A DNA stretch of 64,000 nt from an uncultured Collinsella sp. (lineage in GTDB: Bacteria; Actinomycetota; Coriobacteriia; Coriobacteriales; Coriobacteriaceae), in contig CAUBMI010000002.1 in the NCBI GenBank assembly GCA_958436995.1, positions 13,558 to 77,557 of the forward strand. The letters run 5' to 3'. The position numbers and the translations under genes were made by a program. The notes below the pieces were generated by a model. It had not been told where the DNA came from and searched no databases. It was given only the letters and a program-made list of their open reading frames with translations. Of this stretch, positions 47,881 to 57,528 are shown piece after piece (within the stretch, counting starts at the first letter, position 1; each line of letters starts with the position of its first letter).

Positions 47881-48038
47881 CGTGCCTCCACATCGATGTA
47901 GCCGTAAAACGTTTTGCCAGGGCTTTTTCTTCCAACATTAGTACTTCTTAATCATACTGAAGATACATTCGCTTTACTACATCCATATCTGGGAGCAGAA
48001 TCCTTTTTGCGAAACCGTTCTGTAACAAAAGGAGTCCC

Positions 48039-48941
48039 ATGGATCGCAAAAAAGCAATCGCGCTCTCATTTTCCGTTCCCGTCGCATGGGGCTTTTCGTA
48101 CCCCCTCATGAAGATCGGCATGAACAGCATGAATGCCACGAGCATCGTCGCGCTGCGCTGCATCATCGCCTTTGCGGCCTGCCTGCTGCTCTTCCACAAG
48201 CACGCGGTGCGCATCAACCGTGACCTGATGGTCCGCGCCGCCATCATCGGCGCCATCATGGCAACCGAGATCACCTGCATGTGCCTGGGCTCCAGCCTCA
48301 CCTCCGCCTCCACCGCCGGCTTTTTGCAGAGCCTGACGGTCGTAATCGTGCCGTTTGCCAACGCGGCCCTGCTGCGTCGCGCTCCCGAGCGCAAGGTGCT
48401 CATCGGCACCGCCATCGTCACCTGCGGCATGTTGCTGCTCTCGGGCGCCGACTTTACCAGCCTGAATCCCGGCGCGATCATCATGCTGCTCTCGGCCTTT
48501 ATCTATGCCGGCCACATTATCATCGCCAAGCGCTTTGTCGAAGAAGTCGATCCGCTGGCTCTGGGCGTTTGGCAGCTGGGCTTCGGCGGCTTGTTCTCGG
48601 GTATCGCCGCATTTACCTTTGGCGGCTTCACGCTTCCCAGCACGCCGAGCGAGATCGTCGTTATCGTTGCGCTCGCACTCATCTGCTCTGCCTACGGCTT
48701 TATCACCCAGACGCTCGTGCAGCCCCACGTACCTGCCGAAACCACTGGCTTCGCCTTCTCGCTCGAGCCGGTCTGCTCCGCCGTCTTCTCGTTTTTCCTG
48801 GTCGGCGAGGTCCTGAGCCCCATCGCCTTCCTTGGCGCCGCCCTCATCCTCACCGGCGTCATGGTGGCAACTGTCGAGCTTCCGCTCCTTCGCGCACATG
48901 GGCATGCTCATATGGCGGCAGCGCCCGAGCACGTCTCGTAG
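48039..48941 (+). CDS. EamA/DMT-family transporter
   Basis: A 300-residue membrane protein with ten predicted helices and two EamA halves, each of five helices (first half VAWGFSYPLMKIG..., second GAIIMLLSAFIYAGHII...). Such proteins export amino acids or metabolites. AAAGGAG lies before the ATG. It is divergent from the LysR gene and probably under its control. Confidence 0.9.
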   Translation: MDRKKAIALSFSVPVAWGFSYPLMKIGMNSMNATSIVALRCIIAFAACLLLFHKHAVRINRDLMVRAAIIGAIMATEITCMCLGSSLTSASTAGFLQSLTVVIVPFANAALLRRAPERKVLIGTAIVTCGMLLLSGADFTSLNPGAIIMLLSAFIYAGHIIIAKRFVEEVDPLALGVWQLGFGGLFSGIAAFTFGGFTLPSTPSEIVVIVALALICSAYGFITQTLVQPHVPAETTGFAFSLEPVCSAVFSFFLVGEVLSPIAFLGAALILTGVMVATVELPLLRAHGHAHMAAAPEHVS

Positions 48942-49027
48942 ACCCCACTCCTCATACAGCCGCGGCATAAAGGTCTCTGACGCCTTTACAATAGATGCCG
49001 ACAAAGCATCTGCCCTAAGGGAGTTCC

Positions 49028-49756
49028 ATGGACGCTGCAACTCGCGACCGCAACATAGCAACTTGGTTGGGCGATGCGCCGCAGCCGGTACGTAACGCTA
49101 CGAACCAGCTGCTCGAGTGCATCGCCCTTCTGCGTGCCGAGCAGACCATCTACCCGGCACAAGACGACATCCTCAATGCCCTCGCCTACACGCCGGCCGA
49201 CCAGGTCAAGGCCGTCATCCTGGGCCAAGACCCCTATCACGGGCCCAACCAGGCCATGGGGCTGTCGTTCTCGGTGCCTGCGACGCAAACCAAGTTGCCG
49301 CCGAGCCTACGCAATATCTATAAGGAACTCAACGCCGATCTGAGCTGCCCCATTCCCGCCACGGGAGACCTAACCCCCTGGGCGCAGCAGGGCGTCCTGC
49401 TTCTCAACACGACGCTCACCGTGCGCGAGCATGCCGCGAACTCACACGCCAAGCTGGGCTGGAGCACGCTCACCGACTACGTTATCGAACGTTGCTGCCA
49501 GCTGCCCCAGCCGGTCGTCTTTTTGGCATGGGGCCGCTTTGCCCAGCAGATGGTCGAGGGCAAGCTCGCCGCGACCGGCGCGGGCAGGGAAAGCAGCAAG
49601 TTCTGTTTAGCCTCTACGCACCCCTCGCCGCTTTCGGCAAATCGCGCCACGGCAGAACTCCCCGCTTTTATGGGGTCGCGCCCCTTCTCCACTGCCAACG
49701 AGTTGCTCGAGCAAAACGGCAGCAGCCCCATCGACTGGGGCTGCCTCGCTTCATAA
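49028..49756 (+). CDS. ung: uracil-DNA glycosylase, family 1
   Basis: A 242-residue enzyme that removes uracil from DNA to begin base-excision repair. The water-activating Asp68 and the tight loop GQDPYHG are at 66-72 and the minor-groove loop HPSPLS, with His198, at 198-203. AAGGGAG precedes the ATG. It is convergent with the surface-protein gene (5 nt between the stop codons). Confidence 0.97.
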   Translation: MDAATRDRNIATWLGDAPQPVRNATNQLLECIALLRAEQTIYPAQDDILNALAYTPADQVKAVILGQDPYHGPNQAMGLSFSVPATQTKLPPSLRNIYKELNADLSCPIPATGDLTPWAQQGVLLLNTTLTVREHAANSHAKLGWSTLTDYVIERCCQLPQPVVFLAWGRFAQQMVEGKLAATGAGRESSKFCLASTHPSPLSANRATAELPAFMGSRPFSTANELLEQNGSSPIDWGCLAS

Positions 49757-49761
49757 CCCGC

Positions 49762-52700
49762 CTAGCCGGCGATCCAATATTGCGGATACTTATTGATATC
49801 AATGGGGTCGCCGAACTCGCCGATATCGCTTATGGCCTCCATGCCCAACAGCGAACGCAAGCGATTCTCGCACTCCATGATGGGCTCATTTACTGCCTTA
49901 TTGAGCACATCGAACGTCGGCGACTCAAACGTATCCATATTGACGTTGCCGAACCACTTGCTCTCGACATAGTCGGCCTCCTCGTCGTCTGTAGCAACCC
50001 CCAGCATCTGACGAGGCCACGTCTTGAGCAGCGATTCGCGATCGGCCTCGGCGATATCGAGCACTACGTTGCCGCCAAACGAGAACGGCATGCTCTCCAT
50101 CCCGCCCAGCAACTCCGGCAGCGGACAGCCAGTAGGCAGCGTCACCGTCACGCCGCTACAGCCCGCAAACGCACCGCTCTGGATGCCGACCACCTTATCG
50201 CACAGTGCAATCTCGGTGAGGTTCGAACAGTGCGAGAAGGCGTTCGAGTCGATTACGGTCGGTCCCGTCAACACACTCGCTAAATCGGCCCGTTCGATAT
50301 CAGACGGCGCCGAGACCAGCGTGGCAGTACCGTCACCGTTGTCCTCTATCTCCCATTCATGGCTCTCGGCCGCATCGCCACCCGCCTGTATTACCGTAGA
50401 AGCCTCGACCAGCGGCAGCCCCATCATGGTTCGCAGGCGATTCTCGGGCTCCAATAGGTTCTGAGCCATCTGCGCCCTAACCGCATCGGCCGTCGGCTCC
50501 GGACCCTCCCCCATAAACCAATCGGAGAGCATGCCAAATTCCACAACGCCATAATACGTGTCGTAGTCGTCGTAGCCAATGAGTCCGTAGACCCATGCAT
50601 TGAGATAGTCCTGCTCCATGCCACTGGGCACCGACAGGCGAATGCGGCTGGCCTCCTCTTGGACATCGGTTGCGCCGTCCAAGAAGAAGCCCACACCTGG
50701 CGACGGATAGCCCAGCGTCGCGATACCGGCGCCGACCGTCAAGTTCGTAAAGTTGGCATCGTTGCCAAACACCGATGACGCCAGGTAGTTTCGAGAGCCC
50801 GCACCCGTAGCTGCGTCGTAGTCGCCATTGGTATCCGCCACAAACGATGCACTCGCGAGCCTCGGGCAGTCCATGAATGCCTGATCGCTGATTTCGATCG
50901 TTGCCGCGTGCACAGACGCCGAGACAAGATTCGTACAGCCTTCGAACGCCGACACGCCGACGTAGATATCGTTATCGGGAAGATCGATGTTCAGGTCGCC
51001 GGCGATGCCGGAATTCCTGAAGGCATAGCGATCGATATATGCCAGCTTGGGAGCCGAAGCCCAATCGACATCCCACGCGCCTCCGGTCCCCTCAAAGGCA
51101 CCAGGCAGGTCCTTGGCGCCAGACAAGGAATAGCCGCCAAAGATCTCAATCGTACTCGGCAGCAGCTCAATCGTACCGTTGAGCATCGAGGGCGCACCGA
51201 GCAGGATGCTTGGCTTGCCTTCCTCGTCGCCATCGTAATAGCCGTAGAGAAGGGACGCGTCGTCGCTTTGGGCATCGCAAGCAAAATCGTAAATGCCGTC
51301 GACAGTGACAAAGCGGCTGTCGTAGCCCTGCAGCTCGCCATCGGGCGCATACCAGGTGCAGCCGGCCGGATTGGGATTCTCGGTCGTGGCAAAGACAGCC
51401 TTTTTAGCACGCGACGCCACAAAGCCCAGGCCCGTGCAGCCCTTAAAGGCATCCGCCCCCACCTCGATGCTATCAGGCGTGCCGATAAACACACCTTGAA
51501 GGTTTTGGCAGTTCTCAAACGCGTTACGGCCGATGGCACTCGTCTTCTCGCCCAGATTGACAAACCTGAGCTCCGCATCGCCCGAGAAAGCATACGGTGC
51601 GATGGAATCTACTTGGAGCTGCTTGCCGCCATCCGTAAGCAAGGTGCCGTCAAAGGTCGCGGACAGGTTGCCATCCTCATCGCCTGCAGCGGACAGCAAA
51701 ATCGTCTTGTCGGCGTTGGCGTAATACAAGTACCCATCTTGAGACAGGCTCATCTTGATCACGCGCGCATCGGGTGCACCGGCAGCAGCCTTATGCTGCT
51801 CGACATACGCGACCTGCTCGTCGGTTGCGCACACGATGGTCCGCACGGAACCGCCCTCAAGACTGCCGTCCTCGAGCGTCACCTTATCGTCAAACCACGG
51901 CATGAGTACCAGCGTGTCAACCGACGTGTTGCCCGCAAAGGCACCCTTCTTGATGGTGTTGGAAATCTGCACCAGGGCAATATTGGAACCCGTATCGAGC
52001 ACATAGCACAGGTCGCTTTCGAGCTGCGAATTAATGTTGTACACCAGCCCCTGTGAGTACGTGAGTTGGACACTGGGGTTGGTCGCGGGCGACACGTATA
52101 CGCCGTAGGCATTCTCTAGTTCGTCCGCGTGCTCGGTAATAAAATCGAGCAGCGCGGCATCGTCAACGACCAGGGTACAGTCCTGCAGCTTACTCACGTC
52201 AATCTGGGGCAACTCGCCCTCTTTGGACGCGTGCAGAACAATACGATCGAGCTTATTGCGATCGGGAATGACGACATGGGCAATATCGGCGGGAACATCG
52301 AGCTCGCGCGTATGGTAGGGAACGCCCAGATACTCCTTGCCATCGCGAGAGGTCAAGATACCCTCATCCGTTGCGGCATAGACGGGGTTATCCGACGCGA
52401 CACGGTAGGCATCGAGCACTTGAAAGCCCGCATTGACGTTGACGTAGTACACCGAGGACGGTAGCTCTAGATTGTTGATCTGCCACGTAAAGACTTCACG
52501 CTGACGACTGTCGGTATAGGCGTCGACCGCCTGCACACCCTGCGGAACGCTGAGCGTCTCGCCCCCGCCATCGACCGACACGACCGACTCATCCACATCG
52601 ACAAGCGTCTGCAGGCGTGAGTTATTGAGGCTGGTAGGGTCGTCGTCAAAGCGATAGTCCTCGTCGAGAGCATAACCCTGAAAACGCACCTTGTAGGCGG

Positions 52701-53991
52701 GGCCGATGGACACGACGTCGCCGGGAACCACCACATGGCGACCGGGTGTCAGCGTGTAGAAATACGGGACGGCCGCCTCGTTCTCGCGCCACCCCAGCAA
52801 CAAGGCATTGAGGTAGCCCTCCGAATCGACATGGCCCGCCTGCTTCATAAAGGCTTCTTGTGTGTTGACACCCAGCAGGTTCTCCTTGGAGCTCAGCGTG
52901 CTCCAAATCACGCTTCGCTGGCCCATCGAATCGGGCTGGCCGACCACAAACAGGCGCGACCGCGCCGGTTGGATGGTAACGTTACGCGTCGTCCACGCCG
53001 TATCCTGCGACAAGCGCAGCGAGACGCTTACCGTGAGCGGCTGGCTCGAGCACAGCGCCGGATTCTTCTCGCCCGCGGCATTGGTCCACGAGTCGATGCG
53101 GAGATACGGAAACGAGGCGAACTCGTCCTTGGTGCAGGCAAGATAGTAGAGGCCCTTGTCGTCACTCCAGTGGACATCCATGGCGCAGAACAGCGTCCAG
53201 GCGTCGAGCATCTGCCCATCGTAGATTGCATCCTCCATGGGTGAAATCTGCACGTTAACGGGATCGATGAATCCGGCCGCACCGTTAAACTGCGTAAAGA
53301 ACGTTGTATCTCCCATGGGGGCACCCTTTTGGGGCGCGGGGTCCGCAAGAAGATACTTGTAGGAATTGGCCGTCGAGGTGGCCGAGCCGCCACTACCGCC
53401 GTTACCGCCCGCACCGCCGCCGGCATTGCCGCCAGATGCTCCGCCCGCATTGATAACGGGAACGTTTTGCCCGCCTCCCGAGCCGCCAGCGCCGCCCGCG
53501 CCGCTGCCCGAACCACCCGCAACTCCTACGCCCGTTCCATCGGCGCTGCCGGTAACGTTGTAGGCGGTCGTGCCGCTTTGCCCCGTCAGATTTACCTGTC
53601 CCTGCGCATTATCGAGCCGCGCCTGCTGCTCACGTGCGCTCGTATCCCGGCTGTCGCTATCCTCGTCATGACGATTTGCCTCGGCATCCGTCGAGAGCGG
53701 ACTGATCCGATACGCCTCGCCGGACTCCGCGTCACCGTGACTGTATGCAGCGATATACCCCGAAGGATCGAAGCTCAGATTACTCTGAGCCAACTCAAAG
53801 GCGACCGCGCCAAATACGCCGACCGCAGCAACCGAAACCGCCGCCACAACGCGCGTTGCAGCCAAAGGCTTGGCGCGATACATTTTTTTGGCGGCATGCT
53901 GAACGCGCGCGGACGCATTCCGCGGGCCTTTTAGTTTGGCCGACGCCGCGTTCTTGTGCGAAGCCATATGTTGAGGATATTTAGAAAACAC
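49762..53991 (-). CDS. 1409-residue BspA-like leucine-rich surface protein
   Basis: A very large exported protein. A basic N-terminus is followed by a signal anchor at about 44-67, an acidic low-complexity part (about 85-135), a Gly/Ser/Asn-rich linker (about 151-203) and a long beta-rich body. LRR_5 (BspA) repeats occur from about 830 to 1280, with phrases such as IAPYAFSGDAELRFVNL and GRNAFENCQNLQGVFIG. The last 240 residues hold two copies of a module ending ENRLRxxxGM. No LPXTG sorting signal is present at the C-terminus, so it is held by the N-terminal anchor. It starts with GTG, GAGGGAG lies 9 nt upstream, 15 nt after the transglutaminase-like gene. Confidence 0.85.
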   Translation of the reverse strand: MFSKYPQHMASHKNAASAKLKGPRNASARVQHAAKKMYRAKPLAATRVVAAVSVAAVGVFGAVAFELAQSNLSFDPSGYIAAYSHGDAESGEAYRISPLSTDAEANRHDEDSDSRDTSAREQQARLDNAQGQVNLTGQSGTTAYNVTGSADGTGVGVAGGSGSGAGGAGGSGGGQNVPVINAGGASGGNAGGGAGGNGGSGGSATSTANSYKYLLADPAPQKGAPMGDTTFFTQFNGAAGFIDPVNVQISPMEDAIYDGQMLDAWTLFCAMDVHWSDDKGLYYLACTKDEFASFPYLRIDSWTNAAGEKNPALCSSQPLTVSVSLRLSQDTAWTTRNVTIQPARSRLFVVGQPDSMGQRSVIWSTLSSKENLLGVNTQEAFMKQAGHVDSEGYLNALLLGWRENEAAVPYFYTLTPGRHVVVPGDVVSIGPAYKVRFQGYALDEDYRFDDDPTSLNNSRLQTLVDVDESVVSVDGGGETLSVPQGVQAVDAYTDSRQREVFTWQINNLELPSSVYYVNVNAGFQVLDAYRVASDNPVYAATDEGILTSRDGKEYLGVPYHTRELDVPADIAHVVIPDRNKLDRIVLHASKEGELPQIDVSKLQDCTLVVDDAALLDFITEHADELENAYGVYVSPATNPSVQLTYSQGLVYNINSQLESDLCYVLDTGSNIALVQISNTIKKGAFAGNTSVDTLVLMPWFDDKVTLEDGSLEGGSVRTIVCATDEQVAYVEQHKAAAGAPDARVIKMSLSQDGYLYYANADKTILLSAAGDEDGNLSATFDGTLLTDGGKQLQVDSIAPYAFSGDAELRFVNLGEKTSAIGRNAFENCQNLQGVFIGTPDSIEVGADAFKGCTGLGFVASRAKKAVFATTENPNPAGCTWYAPDGELQGYDSRFVTVDGIYDFACDAQSDDASLLYGYYDGDEEGKPSILLGAPSMLNGTIELLPSTIEIFGGYSLSGAKDLPGAFEGTGGAWDVDWASAPKLAYIDRYAFRNSGIAGDLNIDLPDNDIYVGVSAFEGCTNLVSASVHAATIEISDQAFMDCPRLASASFVADTNGDYDAATGAGSRNYLASSVFGNDANFTNLTVGAGIATLGYPSPGVGFFLDGATDVQEEASRIRLSVPSGMEQDYLNAWVYGLIGYDDYDTYYGVVEFGMLSDWFMGEGPEPTADAVRAQMAQNLLEPENRLRTMMGLPLVEASTVIQAGGDAAESHEWEIEDNGDGTATLVSAPSDIERADLASVLTGPTVIDSNAFSHCSNLTEIALCDKVVGIQSGAFAGCSGVTVTLPTGCPLPELLGGMESMPFSFGGNVVLDIAEADRESLLKTWPRQMLGVATDDEEADYVESKWFGNVNMDTFESPTFDVLNKAVNEPIMECENRLRSLLGMEAISDIGEFGDPIDINKYPQYWIAG

Positions 53992-54006
53992 GTAGACCTA
54001 CTCCCT

Positions 54007-56319
54007 CTACAACGCGTGCAGCATGTAGCGGCGGAAGCGTTCAATAACAGTTTGCGGAGCCGGCATGCTCCGATGCAGGCGTTCGGTAAAACGTCGGAGC
54101 GTGCGCAACTCGTTCGGTTTAAGCTGGCGGCCACCAAACGCATAAGCTTGATGAAGTCGAATCGCTCGACGGTATTCCCACGGGTCAATCTGGGGGAACA
54201 CTGCAGCAAAGGCATCCAGGCAATCGAGCGGCTTGGTCTCGTCAAAGGCGTCGAGACCGCTTTGGTTCATCACAAGGGCAAGATAGCCGTAGAGTGCCGG
54301 CACGCATATATCCTGCTCATCACTCTCGATAGCCCGCGTGCGCCGAGCGCGCAAGACAAACCTGCGAACAAACAGAGCGAGCAGGGCGGCAATCGCCGTG
54401 CCGATCAAACCGACCCCAACTTTGGCCACAACGGGAATGTTATGCATTACCGGCTCATCCTCGCGATGCTTATCCTCGGCCTGTCCTGCGACCGAGCCCG
54501 CATCGAGCGTCTTATCGTTGGCGCCGTTGCTCCATGCCTCGCCCACATCGATAATCTTATCGGCATCGAGCGTCTGGCTATAGTATCCAGGGGTGACCTC
54601 CACGGGCGTCCATCCCTGACCGTCAAGGTAGATCTCGGTCCACGCGTGCGCATCGGCAGCCGTCAAGTTGAGCGCCACGCCTGCCCCAACAGCAGCGGCC
54701 AGCTGATCATCTGCTGCCCGATAGCCCTCGACATAGCGCGCGGGAATTCCCTGAGATCGAAACGCGAGCGTCGCCGCCGTGGCAAAGTAGGCAGAGTTGC
54801 CCTCGTGCGCCGTGCCCAAGAACCACGCGACAAACGACGTCGCCCCCGTATAGGTTGGCGGGTTATCCGTCTGCCCCGCAAGCGAAGCCAACATCGTGCG
54901 CACGCGACTGATCACGGCTGTATCCGAAACATTCGCCCCAGCATCCCAGCTGTCGCTCGAGAACAGGTATGTATTAACGGCATCCCGCTCCTCTTCGGGA
55001 ACGTCCAGGTACTTATCGCGAACGAAAGCGGCGTATACCCGCTCGCTTTTTGCATAGTCTCTCTTGGAGGACGCCAGCCAGCTCGAATCTGCAATGACGT
55101 CATCTGATGGCACGTTATCGACGGTCACACTGTATGTTTTGGACGGCAAAAGGTCCATGCTTAGCATCGTCGAGCCCGTCAACATTGCGTCGGCACCGCT
55201 CAGCGAGCGCAGTGTATAGGGAGCATAGGTGTATCTGCGGTTGGCGCCCGAGGCATTGACTGAAATCTCAACCGCCTCGACAGGCTCGCCGCCCTCACGC
55301 TCGGTCTCGGTATCAAACGCGGCGCGTTGCTCGGCTACCGTCAAACCGTTCTGACGCAGCCATTCACGCATGCCGGACCATTCGCCCTCGTAGGACATCC
55401 AGTCGCCGCGCCCCCAAGACATGCCATCAAACGTCGTGCCCACAAAACCCTTCATGAGCAGGTCGTCGCCGAGCGTCTTGCTGGCGGCAAGCGACAGCGT
55501 CGTGGACTCGCCTTCGTTCATGTCCGCCGCTTGCGAAAGGTCGCCCTCGGGCAGCGAATCGTCCCCAAATCGAACGCCCTGGACTGCTCTGACGGCAGAC
55601 GCCGACAGGGCGGACAACGCGGGAAGAGGTTGTACAAGGGCAACGGTCAGTGCAAAGAGAACGCCGCATGCAACGCACAGGCCGCCAAGACCAAATAGAA
55701 CCTGGGGCAAACCTACCGTAGAGCCCCGCAACTCGTCAGCACGGCACTGGACAAGCCAGCCCGCAACACCCAGCGTCATAGACATCGCAGAATCACCAAG
55801 CTGCAGCGCCATGGAAGCCGAGCCGCAGATAACGATGATTAAGAGCGTGGGCCACGAAACGCTCAAGTTGGCAAAAAGCCAGGCGAGTGAGCCGGCAAAC
55901 ATGCCGGCGAGCACCGCCAGCGACACGGCTTCACACAGCAGACCGGCGTCTGCCACCAATGGAATATACAGTTCACAGATCGAGTTGACGCGAGCGATAA
56001 CGGTATTGACGCACGCATAGAAGCCCCAGCGTGCCGAAGGAATCAAGAGCGCGCATAAAAGCGCTACGGACGCCGCAGCCAAGGCAATCCAGAGGGGAGC
56101 CTTTTTCGAAGCCATCAAAACGCCCAAAGCGCCCAGCGCAACGGCCACGCCAACGGCAACGGCCAGCATTATCCCCATGTACGTTGCACTCAGGCACCGA
56201 GCAATTGTGCAGCAGAAGCCCGCAGACAATAAAACCGCGGGAGCCACCGACAGGAACATAGCAACAACGCGACCATTCGAAGCGATGCGCTCCGTCGAGG
56301 TAAGAGTCACAAAGTTCAT
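54007..56319 (-). CDS. transglutaminase-like membrane protein (TgpA type) with Cys-to-Ser change
   Basis: A 770-residue protein: about seven membrane helices in residues 20-225, an extracytoplasmic transglutaminase-like domain at about 420-590, a further helix at about 655-680 and a cytoplasmic tail. The family motif GxCxxFA reads GNSAYFA here, so the catalytic Cys is Ser509; His558 (DAHAW) and Glu574 (VEVTPG) are kept. Peptide-bond cleavage or cross-linking by this domain is doubtful. The ATG lies 1 nt after the DUF58 stop codon. The MoxR-DUF58-transglutaminase triad is a known gene neighbourhood of unclear role. Confidence 0.9.
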   Translation of the reverse strand: MNFVTLTSTERIASNGRVVAMFLSVAPAVLLSAGFCCTIARCLSATYMGIMLAVAVGVAVALGALGVLMASKKAPLWIALAAASVALLCALLIPSARWGFYACVNTVIARVNSICELYIPLVADAGLLCEAVSLAVLAGMFAGSLAWLFANLSVSWPTLLIIVICGSASMALQLGDSAMSMTLGVAGWLVQCRADELRGSTVGLPQVLFGLGGLCVACGVLFALTVALVQPLPALSALSASAVRAVQGVRFGDDSLPEGDLSQAADMNEGESTTLSLAASKTLGDDLLMKGFVGTTFDGMSWGRGDWMSYEGEWSGMREWLRQNGLTVAEQRAAFDTETEREGGEPVEAVEISVNASGANRRYTYAPYTLRSLSGADAMLTGSTMLSMDLLPSKTYSVTVDNVPSDDVIADSSWLASSKRDYAKSERVYAAFVRDKYLDVPEEERDAVNTYLFSSDSWDAGANVSDTAVISRVRTMLASLAGQTDNPPTYTGATSFVAWFLGTAHEGNSAYFATAATLAFRSQGIPARYVEGYRAADDQLAAAVGAGVALNLTAADAHAWTEIYLDGQGWTPVEVTPGYYSQTLDADKIIDVGEAWSNGANDKTLDAGSVAGQAEDKHREDEPVMHNIPVVAKVGVGLIGTAIAALLALFVRRFVLRARRTRAIESDEQDICVPALYGYLALVMNQSGLDAFDETKPLDCLDAFAAVFPQIDPWEYRRAIRLHQAYAFGGRQLKPNELRTLRRFTERLHRSMPAPQTVIERFRRYMLHAL

Positions 56320-56320
56320 C

Positions 56321-57493
56321 TTAGAGCTCCAGACTCTTGATACGGGCCGAATCACTCGATACCGGGCAATGCGTGATGATGTAGTTGGCTCCGTGCTCGA
56401 TGCTATACGACTCGACCGAATCCGACACATGGAGTACCGATAGATCGGTCAGACGGCCTATCTCGATATAGGCCTGTTCATCGACGCCCACCGTTACCAG
56501 CACCGTTTTGCCAATGCCCTTTGCTGCCACGAGCTTGGCATAGTGCTCGTGCGATGTTGGATAGGCAGGGCCAAGCGGCGTTGCCGTCAAAGCATCAAGC
56601 ATCCTATTGAACCCACGTCGGTCATCAACGGGATAGACAGCCAAAGAGCCTTCGGGGGCAGCCACGACCACATGATGGTATCCCTGACGTATAAGCGCCA
56701 GCGATATCGATGCGGTAAAACCCAGCACCGCAGAAAGAACCTCAGCGTGGCTTGCGTGCTCAAAGTCGCACGCAAACGCACCAAACAAGATGGCAATAGC
56801 GTGGTCTTGTGGGCGCGAAGCCTCGCGCACCAGCATGCCGTCAAAACGCGTCGACAGCTTCCAGTGAATCGACTTAACGGCATCACCCTCGTGATAGGGC
56901 CTTATGTCAAAGACCTCGGAGGCATCTTGGCCGCTTCGATGGGGATCGTAGCTCGTGCCCTCAAGACCGGCAGAAGCACTTTGGTTAGGAACAACCTGGA
57001 TGTCGAGCACCTCGGGATAGACCGTAAACAACCCATGAAAGTCTGCATTCTCGAGAGCAAGCGACGTAAAGCCCATCTCATCGACCAGGCGCGCGGTGTC
57101 AAGGGTAATCGTGTGCGCACCGCAGACGGTCGAATCGAGCTCCAGCTCAAACAAAGCGGGCCTGCCCGTCGCGGGGGCAAGACTTACGGGATAGACTGTC
57201 CGCGCTCCCGTCAGCTGGTTATAAACCGAAAACGACAGCTCCATACGACCGCGAAACATAAGCGGGCGATCCAGTGTGATGCGCAATACAAGAGGCGCGT
57301 TGACAACACACGACCGGGGAAGCTCAAAGCTAAGCTTGAGCAGGGCAACGCTCGAACGGCACGCCGCCACCGTAATCACGGGCATGGCGATCAACGCCGC
57401 GGCAGCAGCGAGCGCGGCCGCATTGGCGGCAAACACAAACGTGGCGAGCAGGAGCGCGACGGACACGATATAGGTAATCTTGTTGGCAATCAT
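56321..57493 (-). CDS. DUF58 domain protein
   Basis: A 390-residue membrane-anchored protein with two N-terminal helices (about 5-45), a beta-rich middle and the conserved DUF58 signature EVFDIRPYHEGDAVKSIHWK (described by its ends) at about 194-214. DUF58 proteins usually lie between MoxR and transglutaminase genes, as here, and may form a complex with the MoxR ATPase through a VWA-like fold. It overlaps no neighbour; gaps are 35 nt upstream and 1 nt downstream. Confidence 0.9.
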   Translation of the reverse strand: MIANKITYIVSVALLLATFVFAANAAALAAAAALIAMPVITVAACRSSVALLKLSFELPRSCVVNAPLVLRITLDRPLMFRGRMELSFSVYNQLTGARTVYPVSLAPATGRPALFELELDSTVCGAHTITLDTARLVDEMGFTSLALENADFHGLFTVYPEVLDIQVVPNQSASAGLEGTSYDPHRSGQDASEVFDIRPYHEGDAVKSIHWKLSTRFDGMLVREASRPQDHAIAILFGAFACDFEHASHAEVLSAVLGFTASISLALIRQGYHHVVVAAPEGSLAVYPVDDRRGFNRMLDALTATPLGPAYPTSHEHYAKLVAAKGIGKTVLVTVGVDEQAYIEIGRLTDLSVLHVSDSVESYSIEHGANYIITHCPVSSDSARIKSLEL

Positions 57494-57528
57494 GGGCGTA
57501 ACGTAGGACGCAAAGGGTAAACGATCCG

